Shown here piece by piece: positions 35,072 through 43,175 of a DNA stretch of 64,000 nucleotides. Each line of letters opens with the position of its first letter. The stretch's first letter is position 1. Origin of the DNA: Streptomyces sp. JB150 (lineage in GTDB: Bacteria; Actinomycetota; Actinomycetes; Streptomycetales; Streptomycetaceae); the NCBI RefSeq assembly GCF_011193355.1, contig NZ_CP049780.1, positions 857,280-921,279 of the forward strand, written 5' to 3'. The position numbers and the translations under genes were made by a program. A model generated the notes under the pieces. The model worked only from the letters and a program-made list of their open reading frames with translations. It did no database searches and was not told where the DNA came from.

Positions 35072-35134
35072 GGCCGCAAGGGTACGGTTCCCTCAGCCCT
35101 CGCCGTTCCGCACAGCCGCGGGCGCGGGCCGGGA

Positions 35135-35164
35135 TTCGGGAGTGCGAATGGATCTCGATAGGCT
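35135..35164 (+). promoter_or_regulatory. candidate murT promoter
   Basis: TTCGGG (35135-35140) and TAGGCT (35159-35164) are separated by 18 bp, about 60 nt before the murT ATG. Similar spacing and -10 sequence occur before the phosphofructokinase gene. Prediction only. Confidence 0.4.
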
Positions 35165-35226
35165 GACCACCACCACGTTGCCGAAGGCTTGAGGCGCGGC
35201 GCGTACGCAAGGAGGATCGAGAACTG

Positions 35227-36465
35227 ATGGCAGGCAACTCGGACCCGCTGACGCCGCGGGCCAAGCTGGCCGTGACCGCGGGCAAAGCGGTCGCAGCGGC
35301 ATCCCGTGCCGCGGGACGCGGCAGCGGTTCGGTGATCGGTGGCCGGGTGGCTCTGAAACTCGACCCCGACCTCCTGGCCCGGCTAGCCCAGAACCTGGAC
35401 GTCGTCCTGGTCTCGGCGACCAACGGCAAGACCACCACGACCCGGCTGATCGCCGAGGCCCTGCGGGCCGCGGGCCCCGTCGTGTCCAACGCGCTCGGCG
35501 CGAACATGCCGGCCGGCATCACCTCGGCGCTCGCGGGCGGCTCGGACGCCAAGTACGGCGTCATCGAGGTCGACGAGAAGTACCTCGCGGGCGTCGCCCG
35601 GGACACCGACCCGAAGTGCATCGCGCTGCTGAACCTCTCGCGCGACCAGCTCGACCGGGCCGCCGAGACCCGGATGCTCGCCGAGAACTGGCGCGAGGGC
35701 CTGGCCGGCTGCAAGGCCGTGATCGTGGCGAACGCCGACGACCCGCTCGTCGTGTGGGCGGCCTCGTCGTCCCCCAACGTGATCTGGGTCGCGGCCGGGC
35801 AGATGTGGAAGGACGACGCCTGGTCCTGCCCCGCCTGCGGCGGCGTGATGCAGCGCCCCGGCGACGACTGGTTCTGCGGCGAGTGCGGCTTCCGCCGGCC
35901 CACCCCGAGCTGGGCGCTCTCCGGCGACCACGTCCTCGACCCGCACGGCTCGGCGTGGCCGATCCACCTCCAGCTGCCGGGCCGCGCCAACAAGGCCAAC
36001 GCCGCCTCCTCGGCCGCCGTCGCCGCCGTGTTCGGGGTGCCGCCGCAGGTCGCCCTGGAGCGCATGTACCAGGTGCAGGCCGTCGCCGGACGCTATGACG
36101 TCGTCCAGTTCCAGGGCCGCGACCTGCGGCTGCTGCTGGCGAAGAACCCGGCCGGGTGGCTGGAGACGTTCTCCCTGATCGACCCGCCGCCCACCCCGGT
36201 GATCCTCTCCGTGAACGCGCGCAGCGCCGACGGCACCGACACCTCCTGGCTGTGGGACGTCGACTACACCCGGCTCACCGGCCACCCGATCTTCGTCATC
36301 GGTGACCGCAAGCTCGACCTGGCGGTGCGCCTGGAGGTCGCCAACCAGCACTTCCAGGTCTGCGACAACCTCGACGAGGCCGTGCAGATGTGCCCGCCGG
36401 GCCGGATCGAGGTCATCGCGAACTACACGGCGTTCCAGGATCTGCGCCGCCGCGTCGGCAACTGA
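35227..36465 (+). CDS. murT: lipid II isoglutaminyl synthase, MurT subunit
   Basis: This 412-aa Mur-ligase-like subunit, with GatD, amidates the alpha-carboxyl of D-Glu in lipid II. The P-loop is VSATNGKTTTTRLI (residues ~60-72). A four-cysteine zinc ribbon, CPACGG...CGECGF, lies near residues 203-221, typical of MurT. The C-terminal DUF1727-like domain includes LLLAKNPAGW and a DVDY. An AAGGAGG site precedes the ATG. gatD follows 22 nt downstream and is the glutaminase partner. Confidence 0.95.
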   Translation: MAGNSDPLTPRAKLAVTAGKAVAAASRAAGRGSGSVIGGRVALKLDPDLLARLAQNLDVVLVSATNGKTTTTRLIAEALRAAGPVVSNALGANMPAGITSALAGGSDAKYGVIEVDEKYLAGVARDTDPKCIALLNLSRDQLDRAAETRMLAENWREGLAGCKAVIVANADDPLVVWAASSSPNVIWVAAGQMWKDDAWSCPACGGVMQRPGDDWFCGECGFRRPTPSWALSGDHVLDPHGSAWPIHLQLPGRANKANAASSAAVAAVFGVPPQVALERMYQVQAVAGRYDVVQFQGRDLRLLLAKNPAGWLETFSLIDPPPTPVILSVNARSADGTDTSWLWDVDYTRLTGHPIFVIGDRKLDLAVRLEVANQHFQVCDNLDEAVQMCPPGRIEVIANYTAFQDLRRRVGN

Positions 36466-36487
36466 GTGAGTCGGAAGGACAGTGACT

Positions 36488-37216
36488 ATGAGCGACAACG
36501 GTCTGCGGATCGTCTGGATCTACCCCGACCTGCTCAGCACCTACGGCGACCAGGGCAACGTCCTCGTCGTGGAGCGCCGGGCGCGGCAGCGGGGCCTGGA
36601 CGTGGCCCGGCTCGACGTACGCAGCGACCAGCCGATCCCGACCTCCGGTGACATCTATCTGATCGGCGGCGGCGAGGACCGGCCGCAGCGGCTCGCGGCC
36701 GAGCGGCTGCGCCGGGACGGCGGTCTGCACCGCGCGGTGGAGAACGGCGCCATCGTGTTCTCGGTGTGCGCCGGCTACCAGATCCTCGGCCACGAGTTCA
36801 TCAACGACCTCGGCCAGCGGGAGCCCGGCCTCGGTCTGCTCGACGTGGTGTCGGTGCGCGGCGAGGGCGAGCGGTGCGTCGGTGACGTGCTCGCGGACAT
36901 CGACCCGCGGCTCGGCCTGCCGCCGCTGACCGGCTTCGAGAACCACCAGGGCGTCACCCACCTCGGTCCCACGGCCCGCCCGCTGGCCCAGGTGCGGCTC
37001 GGCAAGGGCAACGGCACCGGCGACGGCACGGAGGGGGCGTACAACGACACCGTCTTCGGTACGTACATGCACGGCCCCGTCCTCGCCCGCAACCCGCTGA
37101 TCGCGGACCACCTGCTCAAGCTGGCCCTCGACGTCAACGCGCTGCCGCCGGTGGACGACCGCTGGTACGAGGCGCTGCGCAACGAGCGCATCGCGGCTGC
37201 GCAGCAGCCTGCGTGA
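36488..37216 (+). CDS. gatD: lipid II isoglutaminyl synthase, glutaminase subunit GatD
   Basis: This 242-aa class I glutamine amidotransferase of the CobB/CobQ-like type delivers ammonia to MurT. The nucleophile Cys lies in FSVCAGYQILGHEF near residue 95, and the His in GTYMHGPVLARNP near 190; YPDLLSTYGDQGN is the conserved N-terminus. The ATG at 36488 is 8 nt from GGAAGGA and preferred over the GTG at 36482. The C-terminal AAQQPA and its stop codon are encoded inside a 26-bp tandem repeat that continues past the gene. Confidence 0.95.
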   Translation: MSDNGLRIVWIYPDLLSTYGDQGNVLVVERRARQRGLDVARLDVRSDQPIPTSGDIYLIGGGEDRPQRLAAERLRRDGGLHRAVENGAIVFSVCAGYQILGHEFINDLGQREPGLGLLDVVSVRGEGERCVGDVLADIDPRLGLPPLTGFENHQGVTHLGPTARPLAQVRLGKGNGTGDGTEGAYNDTVFGTYMHGPVLARNPLIADHLLKLALDVNALPPVDDRWYEALRNERIAAAQQPA

Positions 37217-37270
37217 GCACCGTTGCGCAGCAGCCTGCGTGAGCACCGTTGCGCAGCAGCCTGTGTAACC
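37199..37270. repeat. 26-bp tandem repeat spanning the gatD stop
   Basis: Two identical 26-bp units (37199-37224, 37225-37250) begin GCGCAGCAGCCTGCGTGAGC, and a third partial copy (37251-37270) has diverged. The first unit contains the gatD stop codon TGA at 37214-37216. Confidence 0.85.
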
Positions 37271-37352
37271 GGTTCGCCGTCGGGGGTTCACCAGCCCGTC
37301 TGACGGTGCATCCGCACAGGTGAGCGGGGTCGTCCAGCAGGCGGACGCCCGG

Positions 37353-37382
37353 TTCGGCCCCGCCCCCGAATGCCGCTAGGGT
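37353..37382 (+). promoter_or_regulatory. candidate pfkA promoter
   Basis: TTCGGC (37353-37358) and TAGGGT (37377-37382) with 18-bp spacing, 64 nt before the phosphofructokinase ATG. Prediction only. Confidence 0.4.
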
Positions 37383-37446
37383 GGCGGGGATTCCCGCCGG
37401 ACAGCGTGGTCCGGTCACCGGCCCACGTCGAGAAGGTATTCGGGCT

Positions 37447-38472
37447 ATGCGCATTGGTGTCCTCACGTCCGGCGGCGACTGCCCCGGTCTGAACGCCGTC
37501 ATCCGGTCCGTCGTGCACCGTGCCGTCGCCGACCACGGCGACGAGGTCATCGGTTTCCGGGACGGCTGGAAAGGCCTCCTGGAGTGCGACTACACGAAGC
37601 TCGACCTTGACGCGGTCGGCGGCATCCTCGCCCGCGGCGGCACCATCCTCGGCTCCTCCCGGGTCCGTCCCGAGCATCTGCGGGACGGCGTGGAGCGGGC
37701 CAAGGGGTACGTCGCGGAGCTGGGCCTCGACGCGATCATCCCGATCGGCGGCGAGGGCACGCTGAAGGCGGCCCGGCTGCTGTCGGACAGCGGGCTGCCC
37801 ATCGTGGGCGTGCCGAAGACCATCGACAACGACATCGCGGTCACCGACGTCACGTTCGGCTTCGACACGGCGGTCGGCGTCGCCACGGAGGCGCTGGACC
37901 GGCTGAAGACCACCGCCGAGTCCCACCAGCGGGTGCTGATCGTCGAGGTCATGGGGCGGCACACCGGCTGGATCGCGCTGCACTCGGGGATGGCGGCGGG
38001 CGCGCACGCCATCGTCGTGCCGGAGCGGCCCTTCGACATCGACGAGCTGACCGCGAAGGTCGGCGAGCGGTTCGCGGCGGGCAAGCGGTTCGCCATCGTC
38101 GTCGCCGCGGAGGGCGCCAAGCCGAAGCCCGGGACCATGGCCTTCGACGAGGGCGGCAAGGACATCTACGGGCACGAGCGGTTCGCCGGGATAGCCCGTC
38201 AGCTCTCCGTGGAGCTGGAGCGGCGGCTCGGCAAGGAGGCGCGGCCGGTGATCCTCGGGCATGTGCAGCGGGGCGGGACGCCGACGGCGTACGACCGGGT
38301 GCTGGCGACGCGGTTCGGGTGGCACGCGGTGGAGGCCGCTCATCGCGGCGAGTTCGGGATGATGACGGCGCTGCGGGGGACGGACATCGTGATGGTGTCG
38401 CTGGCGGAGGCCGTGGAGTCCCTGAAGACCGTTCCGGAGGAGCGGTACGCGGAAGCGGAGTGTGTGCTCTAG
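37447..38472 (+). CDS. pfkA: 6-phosphofructokinase
   Basis: This 341-aa kinase phosphorylates fructose 6-phosphate. It shows LTSGGDCPGLNAVIR, the nucleotide-site IPIGGEGTL, the catalytic PKTIDNDI and substrate-side EVMGRHTGW. The Gly at the residue after the acidic one in GGEG is the pattern of ATP-dependent enzymes, whereas PPi-dependent ones carry Asp there. Streptomyces have several paralogues, and the ornithine aminotransferase/urease neighbourhood recalls the pfkA3 locus of S. coelicolor (from memory). A hairpin terminator follows. Confidence 0.94.
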   Translation: MRIGVLTSGGDCPGLNAVIRSVVHRAVADHGDEVIGFRDGWKGLLECDYTKLDLDAVGGILARGGTILGSSRVRPEHLRDGVERAKGYVAELGLDAIIPIGGEGTLKAARLLSDSGLPIVGVPKTIDNDIAVTDVTFGFDTAVGVATEALDRLKTTAESHQRVLIVEVMGRHTGWIALHSGMAAGAHAIVVPERPFDIDELTAKVGERFAAGKRFAIVVAAEGAKPKPGTMAFDEGGKDIYGHERFAGIARQLSVELERRLGKEARPVILGHVQRGGTPTAYDRVLATRFGWHAVEAAHRGEFGMMTALRGTDIVMVSLAEAVESLKTVPEERYAEAECVL

Positions 38473-38537
38473 CCGTCCGGCGGGTGCGGGTCGTGTGCGG
38501 TTTCCCGCGCGGTTCCCCGCGTCCCTGAGGTGAGTCC

Positions 38538-38573
38538 AGCGGCCCCCGGTCGAAAGGCCGGCCGGGGGCCGCT
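38538..38573 (+). terminator. terminator after pfkA
   Basis: A 12-bp stem, AGCGGCCCCCGG (38538-38549) with CCGGGGGCCGCT (38562-38573), and a 12-nt loop, followed by CTACTCTTGT. It lies 65 nt beyond the phosphofructokinase stop. Confidence 0.75.
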
Positions 38574-38629
38574 CTACTCTTGTGGGCGGTACAGACAGCA
38601 CAAACCCCCCACGAAACAGGAGCCGGCGG

Positions 38630-39580
38630 ATGGATCACAGCGGGCACGGCATGATGATGGATCTGCCGCCGTTCACGCTGGGGAGGGGGCTCCAGTGGTC
38701 CGCGGACCCCTTCTTTCTCGTCGCGTGCCTGCTGGGACTGGCGCTCTACGGCTGGGGCGTCGTCCGGCTGACGCGGCGCGGTGACAAGTGGCCGGTCGGG
38801 CGGACCCTCTTCTTCGTCGCCGGTGTGCTCAGCATCGGGCTCATGATGAACACCGCGCTGAACGACTACGGCATGGTCATGTTCAGCGTGCACATGGTGC
38901 AGCACATGGTGATCAGCATGCTGTCGCCGATCCTGATCCTGCTCGGCGCGCCCATCACGCTGGCGCTGCGGGCACTGCCGCCGGCCGGCCGGGGCCGCAA
39001 GGGGCCGCGCGAGGTGCTGCTGATGCTGCTGCACAGCCGGTACATGCGGATCGTCACCCACCCCGCGTTCACGATCCCGCTGTTCATCGCCAGCCTGTAC
39101 GGCCTCTACTTCACCCCGCTGTTCGACTTCCTGATGGAGTCCAAGCCGGGGCACATCGCGATGATGGTGCACTTCCTCGCGACCGGCCTGGTGTTCTTCT
39201 GGCCGATCATGGGCGTGGACCCCGGCCCGCACCGGCCCGGCTATCTGATGCGGATGCTGGAGCTGTTCGCGGGCATGCCGTTCCACGCGTTCTTCGGCAT
39301 CGCCCTGATGATGGCCTCGCAGCCGATGGTCGAGACCTACACCGAGCCGCCCGCCTCCCTCGGCATCGACGCCCTCTCCGACCAGAACGCGGCGGGCGGC
39401 ATCGCCTGGGCGTTCAGCGAGATCCCGTCGGTGCTGGTGCTGATCGTGCTGCTGTTCCAGTGGTACGGCTCCGAACAGCGGCAGGCCAAGCGCAAGGACC
39501 GGGCCGCTGACCGCGACGGCGACAAGGAACTCGAGGCCTACAACGCCTATTTGGCCTCACTGAACGCACAAAGCCGCTGA
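38630..39580 (+). CDS. ctaG: cytochrome c oxidase assembly protein, CtaG-like
   Basis: This 316-aa polytopic membrane protein is of the caa3-type CtaG family, linked to copper insertion into cytochrome oxidase. The N-terminus is His/Met-rich (MDHSGHGMMMD). About seven hydrophobic segments follow, with conserved FSVHMVQHMVISMLSP, GHIAMMVHFLATGLVF, MPFHAFFGIALM and W...E at the end. The C-terminal tail is charged. The ATG at 38630 has AGGAG 7 nt upstream; a longer in-frame start at 38582 is less likely. Confidence 0.9.
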   Translation: MDHSGHGMMMDLPPFTLGRGLQWSADPFFLVACLLGLALYGWGVVRLTRRGDKWPVGRTLFFVAGVLSIGLMMNTALNDYGMVMFSVHMVQHMVISMLSPILILLGAPITLALRALPPAGRGRKGPREVLLMLLHSRYMRIVTHPAFTIPLFIASLYGLYFTPLFDFLMESKPGHIAMMVHFLATGLVFFWPIMGVDPGPHRPGYLMRMLELFAGMPFHAFFGIALMMASQPMVETYTEPPASLGIDALSDQNAAGGIAWAFSEIPSVLVLIVLLFQWYGSEQRQAKRKDRAADRDGDKELEAYNAYLASLNAQSR

Positions 39581-39648
39581 ACTTCTTTTCCGGCCGGTCC
39601 GGGCCAGTAGCATGAAACGCGTCGGGGGGACCGCCGGGGGGAGCGGTG

Positions 39649-41139
39649 ATGACCGTTCGCGTTGTGCTGCGCAAGGTCGCGATCACGCTGGTGTGCGTAC
39701 TGTTCCTGAACGGATGCAGTAGCGACGCACAAACGTTCGCAGTGCGGGCCGTGGCGGCGGGTGTGCCGTCCCTGGCGCCGTTCTTCGACGAGGACGCCGG
39801 GCTCGGCCATGACGCCGTCGTACGGTCGCGACCTGCGCCCGGCGGCATCCAGCAGGGCGACACACCGGGTCTCTACGGCGGCACGCGGCAGCCGGAGATC
39901 TGCGATGTCGACCGGCTGGAGGAATTCCTCACCGATCCCGCGAACGAGCGGAAAGCACAGGCCTGGGCTTCCGTGCTCGATGTCACCACCGATGGGATTC
40001 CGGAATATCTCGACCGGCTGACTCCGGTTCTTCTCCGGACCGACACCCTGGTGAAGAACCACGACTACCAGAAGGAAAAGGCGGTTCCCTTCGACGCCCT
40101 GCTGCAGGCCGGAATCGCGATTCTCGTCGATGAGCGGGGGATGCCCGCCGTGAAATGCTCGTGCGGAAATCCGCTGCGGCCCTTCGAGGGGGACACCGGC
40201 AGGATCTCCGTCCGGTTCCAGGACGGCAACGAGCGGTGGCGGGGCTTCGACCGCGCCTCCGTCGTGGCCGTACGGCCCGCCCCGCGGACCCTGGACCGGC
40301 TGGCCCTGGTCGACGTCGAGGATCCCGCTCGGGGCATCCACCGGCCCGCCGGGACGACCGGCGCGGACGACTCCGTCTTCGACGCGCGCGAGCGGCGTGC
40401 GGTGCCCGACGTGACCGGGACGACGTTCGGGCGGGCGAGCCGGATGCTGGCCGGGGCGGGGCTCGCCGTCGCCGTCGACGGGGGCGGGCTGCCGCCGCGG
40501 GGCACCCGGGTCACGGCGTCCGATCCGCCGGCGGGGACCGGGTTGCCGTTCGGCGCGTTCGTGCGGGTGCGGGTGGCCGGGGGTGCGGGTGGCGGACCGG
40601 AGGACGGGCCGGGAGACGACGGGTCGGGACCGGCCCCGGGGTCCTCCGGGTCGTCGGGCTCCTCGGACTCGTCGGGTCCGTCCGCTTCCGGGGGTTCCTC
40701 CGGCTCCTCCGGTCCATCGGACTCTGCGGGGTCCTCGGGTTCGTCCCGGCCGTCCGGTTCGTCGCCGTCGCCGGGGGCCTCGGGCTCCTCTGACGCGTCG
40801 GCTCCCGGCGAGTCACGGGACCCCTCCGGCTCTCCGGGAGCGTCGGATGCGCCGGGGCCGCCAGGGCCGTCAGGTCCCTCAGCGCCGCCGGAACCTTCCC
40901 GGCCGTCGGCCCCGCCGGACTCCCCCGGCTCACCGGGTCCGCCCGGACCGTCCGGCTCGCCGGGCTCCTCGGGCTCCCCCACGTCCGCCCTCCCGACCCG
41001 CGAGCCACCCGAGCGGCCTCCGCCCGCCTCCCCGACGGGGACCGGGCCACCGTCGTCGCCCTCCTCCACCAGGCCGCCGCCGTCGCCGCCCACACCACCT
41101 CCCTCCCCCGCCCCGCCCTCCACCCCCACCGCTCCGTAG
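39649..41139 (+). CDS. DUF6777/PASTA lipoprotein with Ser/Pro/Gly-rich tail
   Basis: This 496-aa secreted lipoprotein has an N-terminal signal ending in a lipobox, LFLNGCSS, so Cys is residue ~23. The next ~180 residues match the DUF6777 pattern as I recall it (GDTPGLYGGTR, CDVDRLEEFL, KCSCGNPLRP). A PASTA-like repeat follows (RRAVPDVTGTTFGRASRMLAG to DPPAGTGLPFG). The last ~190 residues are low-complexity SSG/PSG/PPS repeats, probably a wall-spanning stalk. The kinase gene follows by 27 nt, and a PASTA module plus kinase suggests the lipoprotein senses or presents wall precursors. ATG at 39649 is chosen; GTG at 39646 is also possible. Confidence 0.8.
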   Translation: MTVRVVLRKVAITLVCVLFLNGCSSDAQTFAVRAVAAGVPSLAPFFDEDAGLGHDAVVRSRPAPGGIQQGDTPGLYGGTRQPEICDVDRLEEFLTDPANERKAQAWASVLDVTTDGIPEYLDRLTPVLLRTDTLVKNHDYQKEKAVPFDALLQAGIAILVDERGMPAVKCSCGNPLRPFEGDTGRISVRFQDGNERWRGFDRASVVAVRPAPRTLDRLALVDVEDPARGIHRPAGTTGADDSVFDARERRAVPDVTGTTFGRASRMLAGAGLAVAVDGGGLPPRGTRVTASDPPAGTGLPFGAFVRVRVAGGAGGGPEDGPGDDGSGPAPGSSGSSGSSDSSGPSASGGSSGSSGPSDSAGSSGSSRPSGSSPSPGASGSSDASAPGESRDPSGSPGASDAPGPPGPSGPSAPPEPSRPSAPPDSPGSPGPPGPSGSPGSSGSPTSALPTREPPERPPPASPTGTGPPSSPSSTRPPPSPPTPPPSPAPPSTPTAP

Positions 41140-41166
41140 CCCCCCCGCAGAACCGGGAGTCACCGG

Positions 41167-42972
41167 ATGTCCTCAGGACCCTCGACGTCGGGAGTGGGCC
41201 GGGTCATCGCCGGCCGCTACCTGCTGCTGCACCGGCTCGGCAGCGGCGGGATGGGGCACGTGTGGCTGGCCCATGACCAGAGGCTGGCCTGTGAGGTGGC
41301 GCTGAAGGAGATCGTGTTCCGGGATCCGGCGGAGGCGGACCACGAGCGGGAGGCGCGGGTCGCGCGGGCCCGGGCGGAGGCGCGGCACGCGGCCGGGCTG
41401 CGCGGGCATCCGCACGTGGTGACCGTGCACGACGTGCTGGAGCACGAAGGGCTGCCGTGGATCGTCATGGAGTACGTGGCGGGCGCCGTGGACCTGCGGG
41501 AGCTGGTCGCCCGGCGCGGTCCGCTGGCCCCGGCGGAGTGCGCCCGGATCGGCCTGGCGGTGCTGGACGCGCTGACCGCGGGGCACGAGCGCGGTGTCCT
41601 GCACCGGGATGTGAAGCCGGCGAACATCCTGCTCGCGCCGGACCGCTCGGGGGCGCCGTACGGGCGTGTCCTGCTCACCGACTACGGGATCTCGGTGCGG
41701 CCGGACGCCGGGGAGCCGCGCTACACCCTGGCGTCCGCGCTGGTGGGCACCGCCGGCTATCTGGCGCCGGAGCGGGCCACCGGCGGGCCGCCCACCGAGG
41801 CCGCCGACCTTTTCTCGCTCGGCTGCACGCTGTACTACGGCGTGGAGGGGTGCGGCCCGTTCGAGCGGGAGTCGCAGCTGGCGGAGCTGACCGCCGTGGT
41901 CGCGCAGGAGCCGCGCCCGCCGGTGCGCTCCGGCGCGCTGGAGTCCGTCGTACGGGCGCTGCTGGTGAAGGATCCGGCGCGGCGGATGGGGGCGGCCGAG
42001 GCCGAGGCGGCGCTGGCGGCGATCGTCGTGCCGCAGCCGCGGGCACCCGGGCGCGTGGCGGCGGATCCGGCGTCGCAGCCGCCGTGGGGCATGGTGCCGG
42101 ACGCCGGCCCGGGGTTCGGGCCCGCCCCGGTCCCGGAGGGGCGGAGCCGGCCGCTTCCCCGGGCGGCGCGGGCGGCGCTCGCGGGCGGGCTCGGTCTGGT
42201 GCTGGCGCTGGGCGGGGTCTGGTACGCGACGGTCGGCCCGTCCCCGGCGGGCGGGGCGGCGGACGCGTCGCCGTACGGGCGGGGTGTGGGGCTCGCCCGG
42301 CCGCTGCGCGACGGGGACTGTGTGCTCGCCGACTGGCCGGCCGGGCGGTTCGCCGGGACGCCCCGGCTGGCGCTCGATCCGAGCTGCCGGGACGCGGCGC
42401 CGGACGGGCAGGTGATGGGGTTCGTGCCGGCCGCGTCCGCCGCCGAGGCGCGCGAGAAGGGGCCGGGGCGGTGCGAGGAGCTGACCCGGGGGCTGCGGGA
42501 GCGGCTGGCGGATGTGCGCAGCGTCGCCGTCGTACCGACCGACGCGGGGTTCGAGGCGGCCGGGCGGCGGGCGGCGTGTCTGGTGCTCGGGGCGCACGGG
42601 CCGGTGTACGGGCCGCTCGGCGGGCACCGCGAGCCGGGGATGGTGTTCACCCACACGGCGGCCATGCAGAAGCGGGACTGTCTGGACGTCCGCTCGCCCC
42701 GGGAGGTGCGGCTGGTGCCCTGCGGGGGGCGGTACGACGAGCAGGTGCTGGGCTTCGCCCGGCTGGCGGAGGGGGTCACGCCGGCCCAGGCACGGGCCCG
42801 CTCGAACGCGGCGTGCGCGCGGGACGTGCCGCCGCGTGACTACGGATTCGACCCCTCCGTGTACGAGTCGGGGTCCTGGACCGGCCAAGGGGCCTGGAAA
42901 TCGGGCACACATTTGGTCGTCTGCACCGTACGGAAGCGAAACGGGGGCACCATGGAGGGGGACGAACCATGA
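41167..42972 (+). CDS. membrane Ser/Thr protein kinase with extracellular Cys-rich domain
   Basis: This 601-aa PknB-type kinase has the glycine loop RLGSGGMGHVW, VALKEI with the ATP-binding Lys, the catalytic loop LHRDVKPANILL and the activation segment GTAGYLAPERATGG. The DFG motif reads DYG (LLTDYGIS). A transmembrane helix (LAGGLGLVLALGGVWYA) lies near residue 335-355. The outer ~240 residues resemble septum-formation-type domains with repeated Cys (GDCVLADW, SCRDAAPDG, KRDCLDVRS, LVPCGGRYDEQV). It is co-oriented with the PASTA/DUF6777 lipoprotein gene, so wall signal sensing is plausible. Confidence 0.92.
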   Translation: MSSGPSTSGVGRVIAGRYLLLHRLGSGGMGHVWLAHDQRLACEVALKEIVFRDPAEADHEREARVARARAEARHAAGLRGHPHVVTVHDVLEHEGLPWIVMEYVAGAVDLRELVARRGPLAPAECARIGLAVLDALTAGHERGVLHRDVKPANILLAPDRSGAPYGRVLLTDYGISVRPDAGEPRYTLASALVGTAGYLAPERATGGPPTEAADLFSLGCTLYYGVEGCGPFERESQLAELTAVVAQEPRPPVRSGALESVVRALLVKDPARRMGAAEAEAALAAIVVPQPRAPGRVAADPASQPPWGMVPDAGPGFGPAPVPEGRSRPLPRAARAALAGGLGLVLALGGVWYATVGPSPAGGAADASPYGRGVGLARPLRDGDCVLADWPAGRFAGTPRLALDPSCRDAAPDGQVMGFVPAASAAEAREKGPGRCEELTRGLRERLADVRSVAVVPTDAGFEAAGRRAACLVLGAHGPVYGPLGGHREPGMVFTHTAAMQKRDCLDVRSPREVRLVPCGGRYDEQVLGFARLAEGVTPAQARARSNAACARDVPPRDYGFDPSVYESGSWTGQGAWKSGTHLVVCTVRKRNGGTMEGDEP

Positions 42973-42985
42973 GGAGGGTGTTGCG

Positions 42986-43156
42986 ATGCCCGGTTCTACG
43001 GACGGCTCGACGAAGACCATGGGGGTGCTCACCCTCGGTGGGCTGGTCGTGGTGACGGCCTACACGGTGGCGCTCGGCAGCAACGGCTGGCTGTGGTTCG
43101 GCTGGGTCGTACTGGGTCTGATCACCCTCGGCATGGTGGCCACCCGCAGCACCTGA
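42986..43156 (+). CDS. small membrane protein after the kinase gene
   Basis: This 56-aa protein has two closely spaced hydrophobic segments (LTLGGLVVVTAYTVAL and WFGWVVLGLITLGMVAT). The ATG at 42986 is preceded by GAGGAGGGTG (spacing ~7), and codon bias is normal. It follows the kinase stop by 13 nt and so is probably co-transcribed. Function unknown; it could be a small partner of the kinase. Confidence 0.65.
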   Translation: MPGSTDGSTKTMGVLTLGGLVVVTAYTVALGSNGWLWFGWVVLGLITLGMVATRST

Positions 43157-43175
43157 CACCCGTACGCCCCGGCAC

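Noticed and set aside
37199..37270. CRISPR-like array
   Set aside because: The units are directly adjacent with no spacers and no cas genes are near; it is a simple tandem repeat.
38582..38629. Longer N-terminus for the CtaG-like protein
   Set aside because: The extra 16 residues are not hydrophobic or conserved in style, and the later ATG has a well-placed AGGAG.
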